Assembly: GCF_019097595.1 (NCBI RefSeq)
Contig: NC_080716.1
Coordinates: 16,022,401 to 16,086,400 of the forward strand
Length of the DNA stretch: 64,000 nucleotides
Direction: 5' to 3'
From: Hemibagrus wyckioides
Taxonomy: Eukaryota; Chordata; Actinopteri; Siluriformes; Bagridae
Shown here: one piece after another, positions 13,944-28,011 of the stretch
Position numbering within the stretch: the first letter of the stretch is position 1
Layout of the letters: the number at the start of each line of letters is the position of its first letter
Made by a program: the position numbers and the translations under genes
Notes under the pieces: generated by a model
Databases searched by the model: none
Told to the model about the DNA's origin: nothing
Seen by the model: only the letters and a program-made list of their open reading frames with translations

Positions 13944-14549
13944 CTACAGAGAGTGAGACAGGAAAAGGAGAGAGAGAGATTATATAAACAGACACAAAAT
14001 AGAATAAATGAAAATATTATGCTAGGACCCCACATGTCTCAGTCAGATCTTGACATGTACAAGAAGCTACCTCCAAAACTCTAATCTGACATTAAAATTA
14101 AATACAGAACTTTTCAGTAAACTACTCTAATTCTAAAAGGATACATCATTTCTTTTCCTCCTTTTTAGACAGCTGCCTGAAAAAGACACAAACTTTGGGG
14201 AGTATCTTTGGAGAAACCCCCGAGTCCTTGTTTGAGGAACAGGCCCGGGTGATAAGGACGCACCCCTAAGGTTTGACTCCCAATGAATACTTCAAAATGT
14301 GAGACACAGACTGGAGAATGGAGGTAGAAATAGGACCACCAGCACAATCATTTCTGCCTGGCGTTTCCACAAATGGCTCAAAAACTACTTCGTCATGGAT
14401 CACTGACCTTATAGTAAAGTTTCAGTCGGCCAACCACAGCCACACTTTTATACCATTCAACATCTCTTTAAATTAAAGCCCATTTCATGGTAAATCCAGC
14501 ATGACAGTTGATACTTGGCTTTATGGAATAGATAAGTTTCCATTTCATT

Positions 14550-14612
14550 CAGCATTTCATAACAATTTCCCTGAGGGGATCAATAAAGTATTCTGATTCT
14601 CTGTGCTTTCCA
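14550..14612 (+). mobile_element. LINE 3'-end fragment
   Basis: The string caatttccctgaggggatca followed by ataaagtattctgattct is the characteristic 3' terminus of several fish LINEs, normally followed by a short GATTCT repeat. The body upstream (to about 14440) is not recognisable. It lies in the intron between exons 15 and 16. Confidence 0.55.
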
Positions 14613-16185
14613 AACAGTTCATAAACAACAGTCACAAGCAATGTTATGTTTAGTAACATAAAGCCTTTTCAGGTCTGTCCTGATCTCACACACACATCAC
14701 TTATCTTTTACCTCACGGTGGGTTATTAGATGATATGGACATCATCTCAGACATACAATAGTGTTTCTGTGGCCACAGGACAGATATATAAATATCTGCA
14801 TCTTATCTCTGCCACTACCATCACCTCACACAGGATGTTTGCTTTTGGGAGTGAAAAAAAAAAAAAAAAAAAAGTGGATAGCGATCTGTCTTTCCAAATA
14901 TGGATGAAAAGGAAGCAAGCAAGAAGTGTATCACAGGTTGCTGAAAGCAGTGTGAAGACAGACAGGTGAACACAGCATGTGTTGATTTGTATCATTAAAA
15001 TCTTCACACACACACAATCTCAGCTGTAATATAAATAGTCATATTAGTTGTTTTATCCCTCACTTTAGCCCAACCCATGACAGGTATCACACCATCCTTA
15101 AAGGAAAAAAAATCAATTTTCACTTTGCTTTATGGTTTCCTACATTACCCACAATGCTGTTCATCTACCTGCGGATCATGGTGCAGTGGGCTGTAGCCTC
15201 TCTTTATTTCTACCTAGAGAAATGCAGCAGCTCTTCCTAGTCTGTCCATCTCACTCACCTCCTCATCGGTTCATACAGATAATGTTCCAAATCTTAACAT
15301 CAACCATCACCACCATCATGGCTATCTCCTCTTAGATCGATAACTAGTTGAGCCAACTTATTTATTCAATTAATGGCAATAATATAAAATGACTGGGTTT
15401 CGCAAGAGAGTCATTGAAAGCACAATCCATCACAATTTCTACAATTTGAAGCTAATTATATATTTATATTAGTCTTCTTTGTGCATACAAGTATGATTCG
15501 ATTTTTTTCCCCTAAAAAATGATAGGATTTTCATGAATAACACATTTCTTGTGTAAAGGCTCCTATGCACCAATGAGGCTCACTGTTTCTGCCTGGTTAG
15601 TGGCCAGGGTTTAGTAATGCAGATCACTTTCACTGAGCTTTAGGGTCATGAGGGTTTGGCCAGGATAAGTACAGCTCAAATGGGATCAAGACTAGTGTGT
15701 GTAATAATGTAACCAGAGAATGTATGATGTTCCCAGAAAAGGAAGGGGGTGAAAAAAGAGAGAAAGGGGAATAAGCATGACCATGAGAAAGTCTAGACTT
15801 ACAAAATTACAAAGGAAATCACACTCCAGCAAACAAACTGTTCTATAAACATGCAAAAACAAATGTTGACTCACTATTGTGCACAATAAACATTGAGGGC
15901 ATAAGCATGCATACACACACACACAAAAATATTTTAGAATCAACACTTCTGAATAGCACACCGCAATCAGTCACACACACACTGTGCAGACCCCAGAGTA
16001 CTCACGCTCGAGAAATCCTGCACACAAGCAGAAGTGCAGCGAGTGATGTTATGTGATGTGACAGGAGGAAAGATGTTGTCAGAGAGATATAAGAGATAAG
16101 AAAATAAAAAAGCATGGAAGATGTGAACAAACATTTTAACAAAAAATATTCGGTGATGGAAACATGGCTCTATTGTGTGACTTAC

Positions 16186-16298
16186 TTCTCCAGGAGGGCC
16201 AGAGCGGTATGCGGGCTGACCCTCAGGTACTTGCAGGTCGGACGTCCGTAGTCGGCGAGGTATGTAGACCAATCCCACTGAGTGAAGAGATCCAACAG
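16186..16298 (-). CDS. exoc6b: exoc6b exon 15
   Basis: This 113-bp exon encodes LLDLFTQWDWSTYLADYGRP and then TCKYLRVSPHTALALLE plus two bases of a lysine codon. LLDLF-QWDWSTYLADYG is the best-known Sec15 signature. Acceptor ttttcctag and donor gtaagt are strong. An intact Tc1-like element begins only 272 bp upstream in the intron. Confidence 0.97.
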
Positions 16299-16439
16299 CT
16301 AGGAAAATAAAAAGGGAGAGTGAATGTGTGCATAGAACATTATTAAATCTTCCTTATTTTTACTCTATTTTGTTTTTATTTACTTTTTATTACTCCCAAA
16401 AATGTTCAAGTGTGATATCAATAGACAGATAAAAAAAAT

Positions 16440-16570
<131 letters not shown>

Positions 16571-16572
<2 letters not shown>

Positions 16573-17818
16573 CTATATTGCCAAAAGTATTCACTCACCC
16601 ATCCAAATAATCAGAATCAGGTGTTCCAATCACTTCCACGGCCACAGGTGTATAAAATCAAGCACCTAGGCATGCAGACTGTTTTTACAAACATTTGTGA
16701 AAGAATGGGTCGCTCTCAGGAGCTCAGTGAATTCCAGCGTGGAACTGTGATAGGATGCCACCTGTGCAACAAATCCAGTCGTGAAATTTCCTCGCTCCTA
16801 AATATTCCACAGTCAACTGTCAGCTGTATTATAAGAACGTGGAAGTGTTTGGGAACGACAGCAACTCAGCCACGAAGTGGTAGGCCACGTAAACTGACGG
16901 AGCGGGGTCAGCGGATGCTGAGGCGCATAGTGCGAAGAGGTCGCCAACTTTCTGCAGAGTCAATCGCTACAGACCTCCAAACTTCATGTGGCCTTCAGAT
17001 TAGCTCAAGAACAGTGCGCAGAGAGCTTCATGGAATGGGATTCCATGGCCGAGCAGCTGCATCCAAGCCATACATCACCAAGTGCAATGCAAAGCGTCGG
17101 ATGCAGTGGTGTAAAGCATGCTGCCACTGGACTCTAGAGCAGTGGAGACGCGTTCTCTGGAGTGACGAATCCCGCTTCTCCATCTGGCAATCTGATGGAC
17201 GAGTCTGGGTTTGGCGGTTGCCAGGAGAACGGTACTTGTCTGACTGCATTGTGCCAAGTGTAAAGTTTGGTGGAGGGGGGATTATGGTGTGGGGTTGTTT
17301 TTCAGGAGCTGGGCTTGGCCCCTTAGTTCCAGTGAAAGGAACTCTGAATGCTTCAGCATACCAAGACATTTTGGACAATTCCATGCTCCCAACTTTGTGG
17401 GAACAGTTTGGAGCTGGCCCCTTCCTCTTCCAACATGACTGTGCACCAGTGACCAAAGCAAGGTCCATAAAGACATGGATGACAGAGTCTGGTGTGGATG
17501 AACTTGACTGGCCTGCACAGAGTCCTGACCTCAACCCGATAGAACACCTTTGGGATGAATTAGAGAGGAGACTGAGAGCCAGGCCTTCTCGTCCAACATC
17601 AGTGTGTGACCTCACAAATGCGCTTCTGGAAGAATGGTCAAAAATTCCCATAAACACACTCCTAAACCTTGTGGACAGCCTTCCCAGAAGAGTTGAAGCT
17701 GTTATAGCTGCAAAGGGTGGACCGACGTCATATTGAACCCTATGGATTAGGAATGGGATGTCACTTAAGTTCATATGCGAGTCAAGGCAGGTGAGCGAAT
17801 ACTTTTGGCAATATAGTG
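16571..17818 (+). mobile_element. Intact Tc1-like transposon
   Basis: The element has terminal inverted repeats of at least 29 bp, starting CACTATATTGCCAAAAGTAT; the left (16571-16599) and right (17790-17818) copies differ at one base. TA follows the right end. The left end is fused to a (TA)n(CA)n microsatellite, so the left TA target copy is no longer directly adjacent. The body is about 1.25 kb and holds one uninterrupted transposase gene. It lies in the 17.1-kb exoc6b intron, opposite in strand to the gene. Near-identical TIRs and an open transposase suggest recent insertion. Confidence 0.95.
16705..17736 (+). CDS. Tc1-like transposase, full length, DD34E
   Basis: This encodes a cut-and-paste transposase that would bind the element's TIRs and integrate at TA. 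I chose the ATG at 16705 ([17 protein letters not shown]) because the frame upstream only reads through TA and CA repeats; it gives 343 residues, the usual Tc1 length of about 340. Visible parts: two N-terminal helix-turn-helix segments (about 8-50 and 75-115), a GRPRKL hook at 59-64 between them, and the catalytic triad D154 (WSDESRF), D245 (QHDCAP) and E280 (DLNPIEHLW). There are 34 residues between D245 and E280, the Tc1 spacing. There is no frameshift or stop, so it could be functional. Expression is not shown by the sequence. Confidence 0.95.
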   Translation: MGRSQELSEFQRGTVIGCHLCNKSSREISSLLNIPQSTVSCIIRTWKCLGTTATQPRSGRPRKLTERGQRMLRRIVRRGRQLSAESIATDLQTSCGLQISSRTVRRELHGMGFHGRAAASKPYITKCNAKRRMQWCKACCHWTLEQWRRVLWSDESRFSIWQSDGRVWVWRLPGERYLSDCIVPSVKFGGGGIMVWGCFSGAGLGPLVPVKGTLNASAYQDILDNSMLPTLWEQFGAGPFLFQHDCAPVTKARSIKTWMTESGVDELDWPAQSPDLNPIEHLWDELERRLRARPSRPTSVCDLTNALLEEWSKIPINTLLNLVDSLPRRVEAVIAAKGGPTSY

Positions 17819-20439
17819 TATATAGTATGTTTTGGCACCATTACAGTGTAATAAAGTGCAGAAAAGGAAAAAATGTTTTCAATTATTTGAGTGCATCAAA
17901 GCAGATCAAGTTCATTCTGACTCCATTCAGTCGCCCCGTACTGAAGCAAGCAGTTCAGTTTTCCCAGTGTTACATAAGTGAGCTGGGCCTCTTAAATGAG
18001 ATTACTGGGAAGGCACAAGGGAGACAAACATGACAAAACAGCGGATTACTGAAGAATGGAGAGAGGTTAAAGAGAGAAAAGCCATTTACACTTTTTCACC
18101 TTGTGAGTGGAAATGTTATGGTCTGCCTGTGACCCAGGCCTGACCCGATAATGACCCTGTGATTCAGTGATTGCCCTGAAATGTACAGTACCGATATTCT
18201 GTACGCTACCAATACCAACAACTCGGCCCACTCCACACACACACAGATACTGATCAGATGTACATACATGCAGACAATTAAAGACATATTTATTCCACCA
18301 CAGATGGAAAAAGGTCCATGTTCTGAACTGAAAACATTCTTGTTTACACGTGTGTGACAGGCAAAGATAAATCACCAAAAATCTGTCTGATCAAGTACAC
18401 AACATAAAAAGGCAATCTCCAAACATCTCCGTCTGTTTCCTTACTCGCACAGCATCACCTCAATCGCACAGACACGAAAACACATACACCAGCATATCCT
18501 AGTGAGCTGGCAGATAAGCACCTGAGTGTGAGAAGTCAGATTTACATGCACGTCTCTCAGATTTATTTTTTTTGGCTCCTCCTATGTGCGTGAACTGTAA
18601 ATCCAACAAAAAAAAAAAACAACGAATATTCATGTCTTAGAAAACGAGAATGAGGGGTAGAAGAAAAGGGAGCAGGAGGGGGAGCAGGCTTTTGCCATCA
18701 TCCATAACCCTGCATATACACAAACACAAATGTGTGCATTCCATACAGCGCTGACTGCTTCATCACATACGCTCATGACCTGGGTTTCACCTCTCCACTG
18801 AGCACCCTCCCTCCGCCTTCACCTCCTTATGAACTTCCATTCGGTATCTCTACACGTCTCTCTCTCTCTCTCACCTCAGCCTGACCCCATGGCGGTGTTA
18901 TCGGTCCCACTTTCCTCGCTCGCTGAACAAACAGTGAGCTGGGTTGGGGAGGGGGGAGGGATGGTGGTGGTTGATGAGACAGGCACTGGATTATCACTTC
19001 CTCTCATTCTTCCCAAAGAAAGAATGATGGAGAGAGAAAAAAAAACAAAAACAAAATAAAACATGACGTGGCACACAGAAGTGTTGACCTTGTTTCCCTC
19101 ATGCCCTCATTCTCACCCCAAGCTCATATACACTCTCCCTCTCACTCACTGCAAAGTGGGCATTTGGTTAAAGGCTCTTAATGGTTATTCTGACTGCTGT
19201 ATTTATTTGTTTGGAACGCTAGGGGAATTACCAATCTTGTTAATAGTCTAGAGGGGCTGGTGAACTGACCCTCTGTTTTTATTCTCCCGGATTTGTTGCT
19301 CTTTGGACTGTACTTTGAAAATACATGATTTGATTTGCAGCACAAAGCACATCATAAATCACAGAACATGTTTTTTGGAATGAACAGAAAATGATGTGAC
19401 AAATACATATGCACTACTAACTCCACGGGGTCGTAAACAGTCAACAATTTGATTAGGCGGTATTAATTTCATCATCAGTTGAGATAATCTGTCATACGTT
19501 TATATTTGGAACAACAATGTTGCATCTTACACAATTGGTCTCAAAGTTGTTCTCCTCTGATCATCCCTCCGTCCAACCATCCATTCCTCCGTCCTCCCCA
19601 GAATCACACTTTCTGTCCATTAATTCTGCTGTTATCTCTGCCTTCATCTCCAGCTCTTTGTTTCTCACCTCTGGCTGGCCTCTGGATTTCAGCATTGTTT
19701 GGTGCATTCTCTGGCATTGGGCCAGCAGCCTGAGGGAATTCACAGGCCAAGTTCAGCTGAACCTAAGCCTGAACAATAATAATAAATGCCATAGAATAGA
19801 ATGATTGGCCCACACAAGCAAACAATAACAAACTCCTGTCCACCATAATCTCTAAAACAACTTCAGGAACCCTCTATGAGAAAGAGCTTAAGATAATGAA
19901 TAGCTTTGAGAATAATCAAACAGGCATTAGAAGGCCATTTTGTACTGGTAATGCTAAAAACCCCACTAAACAAAGCCCATACAATCTACTTAAGATGTCT
20001 TTTAAATATCTTGAATGAATCATGAGTAGTGTGATCTGAATAGGTGATTTGGTTCTTAGTGCAAAACTATAAGTCAGAACAATAAGCAAATCCGGATACT
20101 TAGTACAGAATTCCACTACTATGCACTATGAATACTTCCAGTTAAAAAGATCCTACAACCATTCAAGAGTCTAAGCTATCTGCAGGCACAAAGAAATTTT
20201 GACACATCATCTTCAGTGTGTTGTTTCACACCTGACAACATCCTGACCATATTTCAGCACAGACATGCATTTAAACCCACTGCACTATACACAGGGCTTT
20301 ACAGGAAAAAAACAAAAACCTTTTTAGCTAAAATTTATAGACTAGAAATGCTACATGAACACTTTTTCCCTCAATTGCGGTATGTAACTGTTTCCTAGCG
20401 AGCAAGAAACAAGAAAGCATCCACAAACATTTCTAGTGT

Positions 20440-21172
20440 CTCCCTTCTGCTACCAAAACAGTTCTGACTCATCAAGGCATGGACTCCACAAGACCTCTAA
20501 AAGTGTGCTGTGGTATCTCACGCCAAGACATTAGCAGCAGATCCTTTCCTGTAAATTGCACATCCCACAAAAGCTTAATCAGACAGAGAACAGGAGAATT
20601 TGGAGGCATGGAGAATGGTTTAACGATCATGACAAGAGTCAAACATTTTTTAGGGTACATTATACTGCTTGAAACTGGCAGTTCCCACTGCCATTAGGGA
20701 ACACTCTTGCCACTGAGAGGTCTTTGATGCACTGTGTTCTCACACCTGTCTATCATAGCTTGCTTTAACTTTTTCAGCAATTTGTACCACAGTAGCTCTT
20801 CCATGGCATCAGACCAGATGGGTTAGTGTTCATTCCCCACAGGCATCAATGAGCCTTGGGTGCCATGATCCTGTCACTCAGTAACTTCCTTGCATACTAC
20901 CCACTGTATATGAGGAACACCCCACAAGATCTGCTTTCTTTTTGGGAGATGCTCAGACCCAGTGGTCTAGCTTTACAATTTGGCCGTCAGTCAAAGTCAC
21001 TCAGATCCTTATTCTTGCCCATTTTTCCTGCTTCTATCTTATCAATCTCAAGAAATGACTGTTCACTTGCAGCCTAATATATCCCACCATGAGACAGGCG
21101 CCACTGTAACGAGATAATCCAAGTTATTCACTTCACCTCTCAGTGGATTTAATGTTATGGCTGGTCAGTGAT
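20440..21172 (-). mobile_element. Tc1 relative of the 50.6-kb element, antisense and decayed
   Basis: The reverse complement of 20950-21172 closely matches 50574-50760: it shares the GGTGAAGTGAATAAC end region, GTGGGATATATTAGGC and the start GAAGCAGGAAAAATGGGCAA of a transposase gene. The right terminus carries CAGCCATAACATTAAATCC near 21140-21170. The left part (20440-20700) contains further diverged body sequence. The reading frame is broken throughout. It sits in the 17-kb intron, opposite in orientation to the 50.6-kb copy. Confidence 0.75.
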
Positions 21173-22689
21173 CTATACATTCACTTCAGTTTTTACCTTT
21201 ACAAATAAGAAAGAAGAAGAGTGACCTCTATGTGACTTCACCTTTTCCCTTTTCAAGGAGGGAGGTCTATTGATGGTACCTTAGGCATCATGTGTCCAAA
21301 TCAAGGCTTTCAAAAATAGAACATATAACCCTCACTAGGACAAAATATTAACTATGACTGCGTCCATACAAATCCTGAAGTGTTCGTTATTCATGTGATT
21401 TTTCTGGGGCAACAAATATATATTTTTTGACAGCTTGTGCCCTTTAAAATGGATTCCAAAAGCAAGTAGTAGTAAATGGTTTTCCATTTCTGCTTTGCCA
21501 GCTTAAGGAATAAATGTCAGTGACTGACACCAAATGAGTCAAACTCATAACCCTTTCAGTCAACGAGGTCATCTCCAATTCAAACCTCTTTCCTGCTGCC
21601 TAAATACTGACGTTTTATCTGAACACTGGATTGACAGTTTCTGCTCCTGTGGAAGCACTCAGCATACCTGTGTGTGTGTGTGTGTGTGTGTGGGCCTTGC
21701 GAGCACAGGGAGAATGAATGGGGGGGGGAATAGGAAAGGTATGAGGGCAAAAGAAAAAGTACAGAACCATCACTCAACATAAAGACTGAGTATGATGGAG
21801 ATAACAAGAATTATCAGGGTTTGAAGCAGAGGGAAAGTGGCTCCCAATGGTGATGGCCATATTTCAGATCGAATAGCAGCACCCCCAAAATGGTCAAAGG
21901 TTATCTTATGAGGTTATCAAGACTGACAGAGTTTAAGCTCCTGTCTTCTGGTGGTATGTTCAAAGTACTCACAAACACAGTAAGGTGGAGAACAATCTCT
22001 GCTGCAGTCTAAGTGCTGAAGAGTGGTAGTGCTGTCAGTCAACAGATATTATCCATTGTCAAAAATGTGTTTTTCCCAGTGATGTGAGATAAAGACTTGA
22101 AGGAGCCAATGTAAGGAGACAGAACCTGTTGTTCAAAGAGGAAAAGAATGTTGAGAGGGGGAAAAAAGAAAAAAAAAGAAAAACCATGGTGAAGATGAAG
22201 AGCTGAGATAAACTGGATATTCTTAGAGACCAAAAGAAATTGAGCAAAGTAACAAAAAAAAAATACAATTAGACTAAAGAGCAATTAGACTAAATAACTT
22301 GGTGACCTGAATACACATGCAGCCTCACCCTTAAACCACAATATTCATTATAATCACAATGATATTGCTTAATTATGAAATCTGGCCTGATTAGAAGAAA
22401 CATGCTTCAAAGAAATCTACTACTCCAAATCTAAAATCCCAGTCAATGCCAGACTGACAAGAAAAACATTTGTCACATGTTTTTCAAAGCTATAAATGTA
22501 TTGAAACAACTAACTGAAACCCCACATGCATGCTAGACTTTCCATTTTGTCACCTGCTACAAAGCAGCGAACCAAGCCAAGCACAAAAAAGTGCATCCTG
22601 GTTGGTTTATCTGGATGTGATCATTGCACGGTGCCTCTGTACTGAACCCCAACTTGGGTCACACTGCTGTGTTATCAGCCCTCGTAGCT

Positions 22690-25065
22690 AGCAGGCTACA
22701 TCAGGATCATGTGAAAACAGAATTCATCCTGGGGCCGGTCTGTCTGAGAAGCTATAGACTCAGCCTGGGGAAGGAGCGGCCCCAAACTCACCTTCCTGTC
22801 CTCTCCAGAGAAGCAAAAGTTATCAGTGGCGTGATGGTGTGGTGAAACGGTCACACAGACCACAAAAGCATATATACACTCGGAAAAAATAAAGCCATTG
22901 GGATACACATAATGCATATGTAACAGATACAGGTTTATGAATAAATAAAAACTCCATGAAGACCGTCTTGATGGTGTTATCTAAAGGTTTGCTCAAAAAT
23001 GTAGACAACAAGGACAAAGAAGCATTCTGTACAAGTCTTTCTTCTAGCCATTTCTGGCTCTCTCTAGGGCATTATTAAAGGCATACTTCAGCATAAACCT
23101 ACAGTTGAATACATCAGCCATGTTTATATAGTATTTTGTAGCACTCTTGCTCAGCCCAGAATTTTCTCCAAATTCCTGATTTTGTACCGTTGTCACGTTT
23201 ACTTCGTTTAGTACTTGGTCACTACAATATGCTGCATTAATTTTTTTTCTTGTATTTGAATACAAATATTATTTGTGTCCCATGCCATTTTAATTTCTAA
23301 TTATAGAACTTCCTCACAGAGCAGTAGCCATTTATTACAATGATGACATGACCAAAAACAGCACTTTTCACTCAGGTCTCTATTCATCACACATCCCTCC
23401 TCTAAACTTAAATAATATCCTATGCTATTTCTGCTATGAATAGCGTGGATAATAACATTCGCTTCCTCTAAATTGCATCATACTCATCTTACTAAAATCA
23501 GATACTAGAATCCGATCCTATCTCCTTGAAACACGATAATTCATCCGATAGAAATCGAGAAATATCTACAAGTTAGACAAAGTCACAAGGTAATCATTCA
23601 CATGCAATCTCTTACACCTCGCCCACCCATATCATAGAGCTTGCTGGCATACACTGGCTTCCCATTTCACCTTTATAAAATGAATCTTTATCACTTACAC
23701 TGCACTCCTATAAAGCTGTAGAGATACCAATCTGCAGTTCAACATGCTCAGCATCATTTATACGTCTATGATTGGCAGCTTGCTCAGTGTACAAAAAATA
23801 AAAGAAATAAATGTGGCATGCACCCGAGCCTCCACCCAGCCTTTGTTTCATCCATTTATCATTAATTCCAGATTATCATAAATTCTGTATTTTTTGTCTG
23901 TATAATGTATACATTTATTGTTTTTTTTTTTACTATTCTAAAGTGCCCTTGGCTGGGAAAGACACAAATAAAAGCATTAGGATTAACAGGATTAAAAACG
24001 GATATAACAGGAGATGCAAATCACGTACTGTATAATGTACTACAATGGCTTGCAAGGTCACAGGGGTATCCTCCTTTGTGATTTTGTTTTGACATTTGTT
24101 TAGTAGAAATGCGGAGATTAATTCATAGATGTTTGACAGAAGGAGTATGAATTAGCCTGAGGACGACATGGCCTCCCTCTCACCTTCCTGCCTATTCAGA
24201 CAAGGCAGAGTTATCACTGGGGCAATATCTAACTTCCTTAAGCATCTCTGTGCACTACATGCTGCACATTGAAGTTTCTGTTGAGAACATGCCACACCTG
24301 CATGAGGAAGGAGAACAAAAAAACAAAACAGGAAAAAAAAAAATTATATTAATGATTGCAAAAGAGGAGGGCAAGAGAAGGCGGGGGGGTGTGGAGTAGG
24401 GCTTCCAGGTGGGGTCAGTTCATATCAGAGAGATCAAAATACCTGCATAAACCATTGCAGATGCATATCTTCAATCGGCCAATTATATATCAGGAAAACA
24501 GATACATGCTGTTTTGGCTTATTTTTGAGTGATAACTTGTATTGCCATACTAGCTAGAGAGCTCCCAAAAAAATGCTTGATAGTTGGTAGGTCCGTTAAT
24601 ATATTATAACCGTAGTAAATGCCAGTGTCACCCATGTTGACAATGGACACCATGTTACTGCAATATCTTGAACCGAGACAACTCAGTTCAACAAAACATA
24701 AAAAAAGGGCAGTGAAATGGGACTCGTCTCAATATCCATCAACACGGTTAAAGAAATAGATGAGAGGAAATAAAGAAACGCATGAGTCAGTAATCACAGC
24801 AGCTACTCAGCTGACATGTAGCAGTTATTTCTCTTTGTATGTACCATCTGGGCCATTCAAAACTGCACAACATGTGAAGCCTGAGGAAAAAAAACTACGT
24901 TGCTCCTGTTTTTTTAAGCATGTTTGGAGTTGCTGGCAATTAATAAGTGTTTGACAACGCAGAGCATGAATTAACTTGGGGAAGACGTGTCCTCCTTCTC
25001 ACCTTCCTGTCCATTCAGACAAGGCAGAGTTATCACCAGGGCAAGAGTGCGATGGAACGGTCAGA
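22690..25065. repeat. Three diverged copies of an about 90-bp sequence
   Basis: Copies lie at about 22740-22850, 24140-24235 and 24953-25065. Shared words include ctcaccttcctg, ttcagacaaggcagagttat, cac-gggcaa and (copies 1 and 3) gatgg-----acggtca. Copies 2 and 3 are the closest. The sequence is not one I recognise as a mobile element. Confidence 0.6.
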
Positions 25066-25316
25066 GCTGTGTGGTGGTCACAAATATCTAAACTGGAGTG
25101 AAGTAAAGAATTTAAAAACAAAAAATAGGGCAGGTCTTCATGGTTGGGCATCATGGGAGAAAATTCCAGGGAGATGCATGGAGTATTTCAAAACACGGGT
25201 TATTTAATGCATCTTTATGACGGCAGAGAAGCTCATATATCAATAATGTGACATGGTCTTAGAACACCAAACCAGTTTTACAGTATTGTGAAAATGCTGA
25301 CTTTAAGAAGTAAAAG

Positions 25317-25376
25317 GCACAGTGAATAAACCAAAAAGCACCGTGAATAAACCAAAAAGCACCGTGAATAAACCAA
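25317..25376. repeat. 21-bp minisatellite, about three units
   Basis: The unit gcaccgtgaataaaccaaaaa is repeated nearly perfectly; the first copy has gcacagtg in place of gcaccgtg. Confidence 0.9.
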
Positions 25377-27999
25377 GGTCTGCACTGACATTTATTTTCT
25401 TTAAAAATCGAATCCTTTAAAGACTTACTGGAACGGAATTAAAGGAACATGGCAAAATGCTTTGACAACTGAGGCTAAACACAATGCACAGGAGCAAATA
25501 TCATTATCGCCATTTTTTAGATTAGACTGCTTGGAAAACACTTTGACAGAGGTATGATCAGATAAGGTGAACCTTTTTTCTGATGGTACAACATGAACTC
25601 TGACAACCTTTGCGATGAGGGTCAGAGAAAGTCCACTTACTCAGACACACCACACCATAAAGATAAATAGATAAATAGATTCCAGACAAAATAATACGAG
25701 TGAGTGAGAGTTGGCCATTTAAGACAATTAAGTCACGTCGGTGCTTGTTCTTCCACTGGAATTCACCAAAAAAACCTATTTACAGATCTGAGTGGCAATG
25801 AAACTGGCATTAGTGATTGACCTACCACACATCAGGCTTTCCAGTAAGAGGCAATGAGGGTTGAAATTGAGGTCATAAAGAAACAAAAACTATTTTCCTA
25901 TCAACTGTCAGAGAAGGAGAGAGAGAGAGTATATTTTCAGAAGGCAAACAAGGAAATAAATGGCAAAAAAGCAAAAAAGGCAAGGAAATGAAAAAGACAA
26001 AAAAAAAGATCATACAATTTTAAAGGAAGAAAGCCTGGATAACTTGAGACAGTTTATACCAAGCACTCACGGTCGGCACAAAATAAATGTTTGGGAGAGG
26101 ACAAAATGGAACAGACAGAGAGTAATATGAGGAGGAAAGAAAATGGAAAAAATATATCCATTTCTGTCCCCCAGCAACCCAGGCTGTTCTGTCAGGACAC
26201 GGGTCCACGTGCTATGCTGAGCCGACGGTGAGCTGGAGTGTTAAAGATAGAAGAGCTCAAACTCTAGATCCTGAGAGACTCCCTTGCTGGACAGCAGCCA
26301 AGGTTACTTGAGGGTCAGCACTTGGTCTTCTAGTATTATGCTTATGTGTGTATGCATTACACGCAAAGCTTTACGGCTTTAACATACTCTCTCCTAACAC
26401 TGCCAATTTTCACAGAACGAAGGAGAGAAATGGAGGGAAAGAACAAGAAAAAGGGAGACAGACAGATAGCACGTCAGGCTTATCGTCCATTGGCTCCAGG
26501 GAAACGCAAGCAGGGTCGGCCGGAGGCCATTTGACTGGCCCTCCCCTTCTCCCTCACATATTCTCTCTCCGTCTTCACTCCAAGACGGAAAGACAGGAAG
26601 AAGGCTGGAGAAAGTGATTACACCTGGTCTGGTTCTGGCGGTTAAGTACAGGAAGGTCAGCCAGCGTGCACTGAGGGCAGGATGAGTTCACAGCCCCACA
26701 CTTCACACACTTGTCTTTCTCTTTTGCTGCCTCCTCCCTCTTTTAACCTCTATCCTTTTCCTTTCTTTTCTGCAGTCTTCTCAGTGCTCTTCCCCTGAAT
26801 GAAGACCATTTTAGCAATTATAACTCATATAATTTCAGTCGCACTTATCTTTATATTTGATCATCAACTAAATGATCTCACTATTAAATAGTGCTCACTG
26901 TCCCTGATGAACAATTGACCCTGTAATTTTGGCAAAAATTAATTCAGTTATTAACTGTCTATACCCTGAATGAGTCTCCTCATAGGCCTCTGAGTATTTA
27001 AAACACACATCCAAGACTCTGATGTCACTCTCAGCTGGTGTCTGTTTATAGCCTATCCTTTATCTAAGGATAGAAAAAATTAAATAAAATAGAAAAGAAA
27101 GAAATTAAATGAAAATAAGGAATAAGCATGGTTATGGGGCTGGTAAGCTGGTATTGAAACTTGTCAAGGTGCATGGTGCCCACAAACTGGTCACAACTCT
27201 GTGACTCCAAAAGACCAAAACCACCAATCCCAAACACTCGAACTCTTAAATACGTAAATATTTAAAGTCAAAGCCAGCTGAGATTCAACAAGAGGGGTTA
27301 ATTTGGTGAGAAAGGATAATGGTCTCTCAACTGTCATGGTCCATCTAAGAAAGTCTATATCTGCAAAACCTATCAATATGTATTGCAGAGACAGCATCAC
27401 ATTGTGAGCACGCATGGTCCAACATGAATTATGAGCTTCAGTGTGCATCTTCGTGGAAACTCTACCCAGGCCTGGGATCACAACCAATCATCCTGTCATC
27501 ATTGAACAAAAGCACAACATCCCCAACTATCCACTCCTGATGTGTGGCTGTTTTGAAAGAGATGTTCTGCTGAAAGAGACATTTTGGAGGGATTCATTGC
27601 CCTGGTGTGTCACGATGTCTTCACTGCATGGTAGAGACAGAGAGAGAGAAAGGGCACTGTTCAGTACTCTAGAGTGAGCCAAACTAAAAAGAATCAGTTG
27701 AGACTTCAGCATCCATCTTCACCACAAGAACACACACAGTGTGTCATCCTCATGGGGGTGAAGAGTACTCTGATGCAAAGAGAGATGTCAACCCCCTGCA
27801 TGGTAGAATCTTTGCTCCCTCAGCGACTCCATACAAGCAGGGCAGCTCATCAGTCTGACCCCTGGAGACCTGTGACAGGACCTTAAACAGGCCTTTCACT
27901 GCCACACACTGGCAGGCCATTGAGAAAGAGCAGGGGCAACAGAGTTAAGCATGACACACTCTGGCCACTGAGAGGAAGCAAGACAGAACAATTACACTG

Positions 28000-28011
28000 T
28001 GACACCTGTCA
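28000..28011. promoter_or_regulatory. TGACA-cc-TGTCA palindrome (TGIF/MEIS dimer type)
   Basis: Two inverted TGACA cores with a two-base spacer match the dimer motif of TALE homeodomain proteins (TGIF, PKNOX, MEIS). It lies in the 17-kb intron. Confidence 0.4.

Noticed and set aside
17028..17774. 248-residue minus-strand frame overlapping the transposase
   Set aside because: It is the antisense shadow of the intact Tc1 transposase gene.
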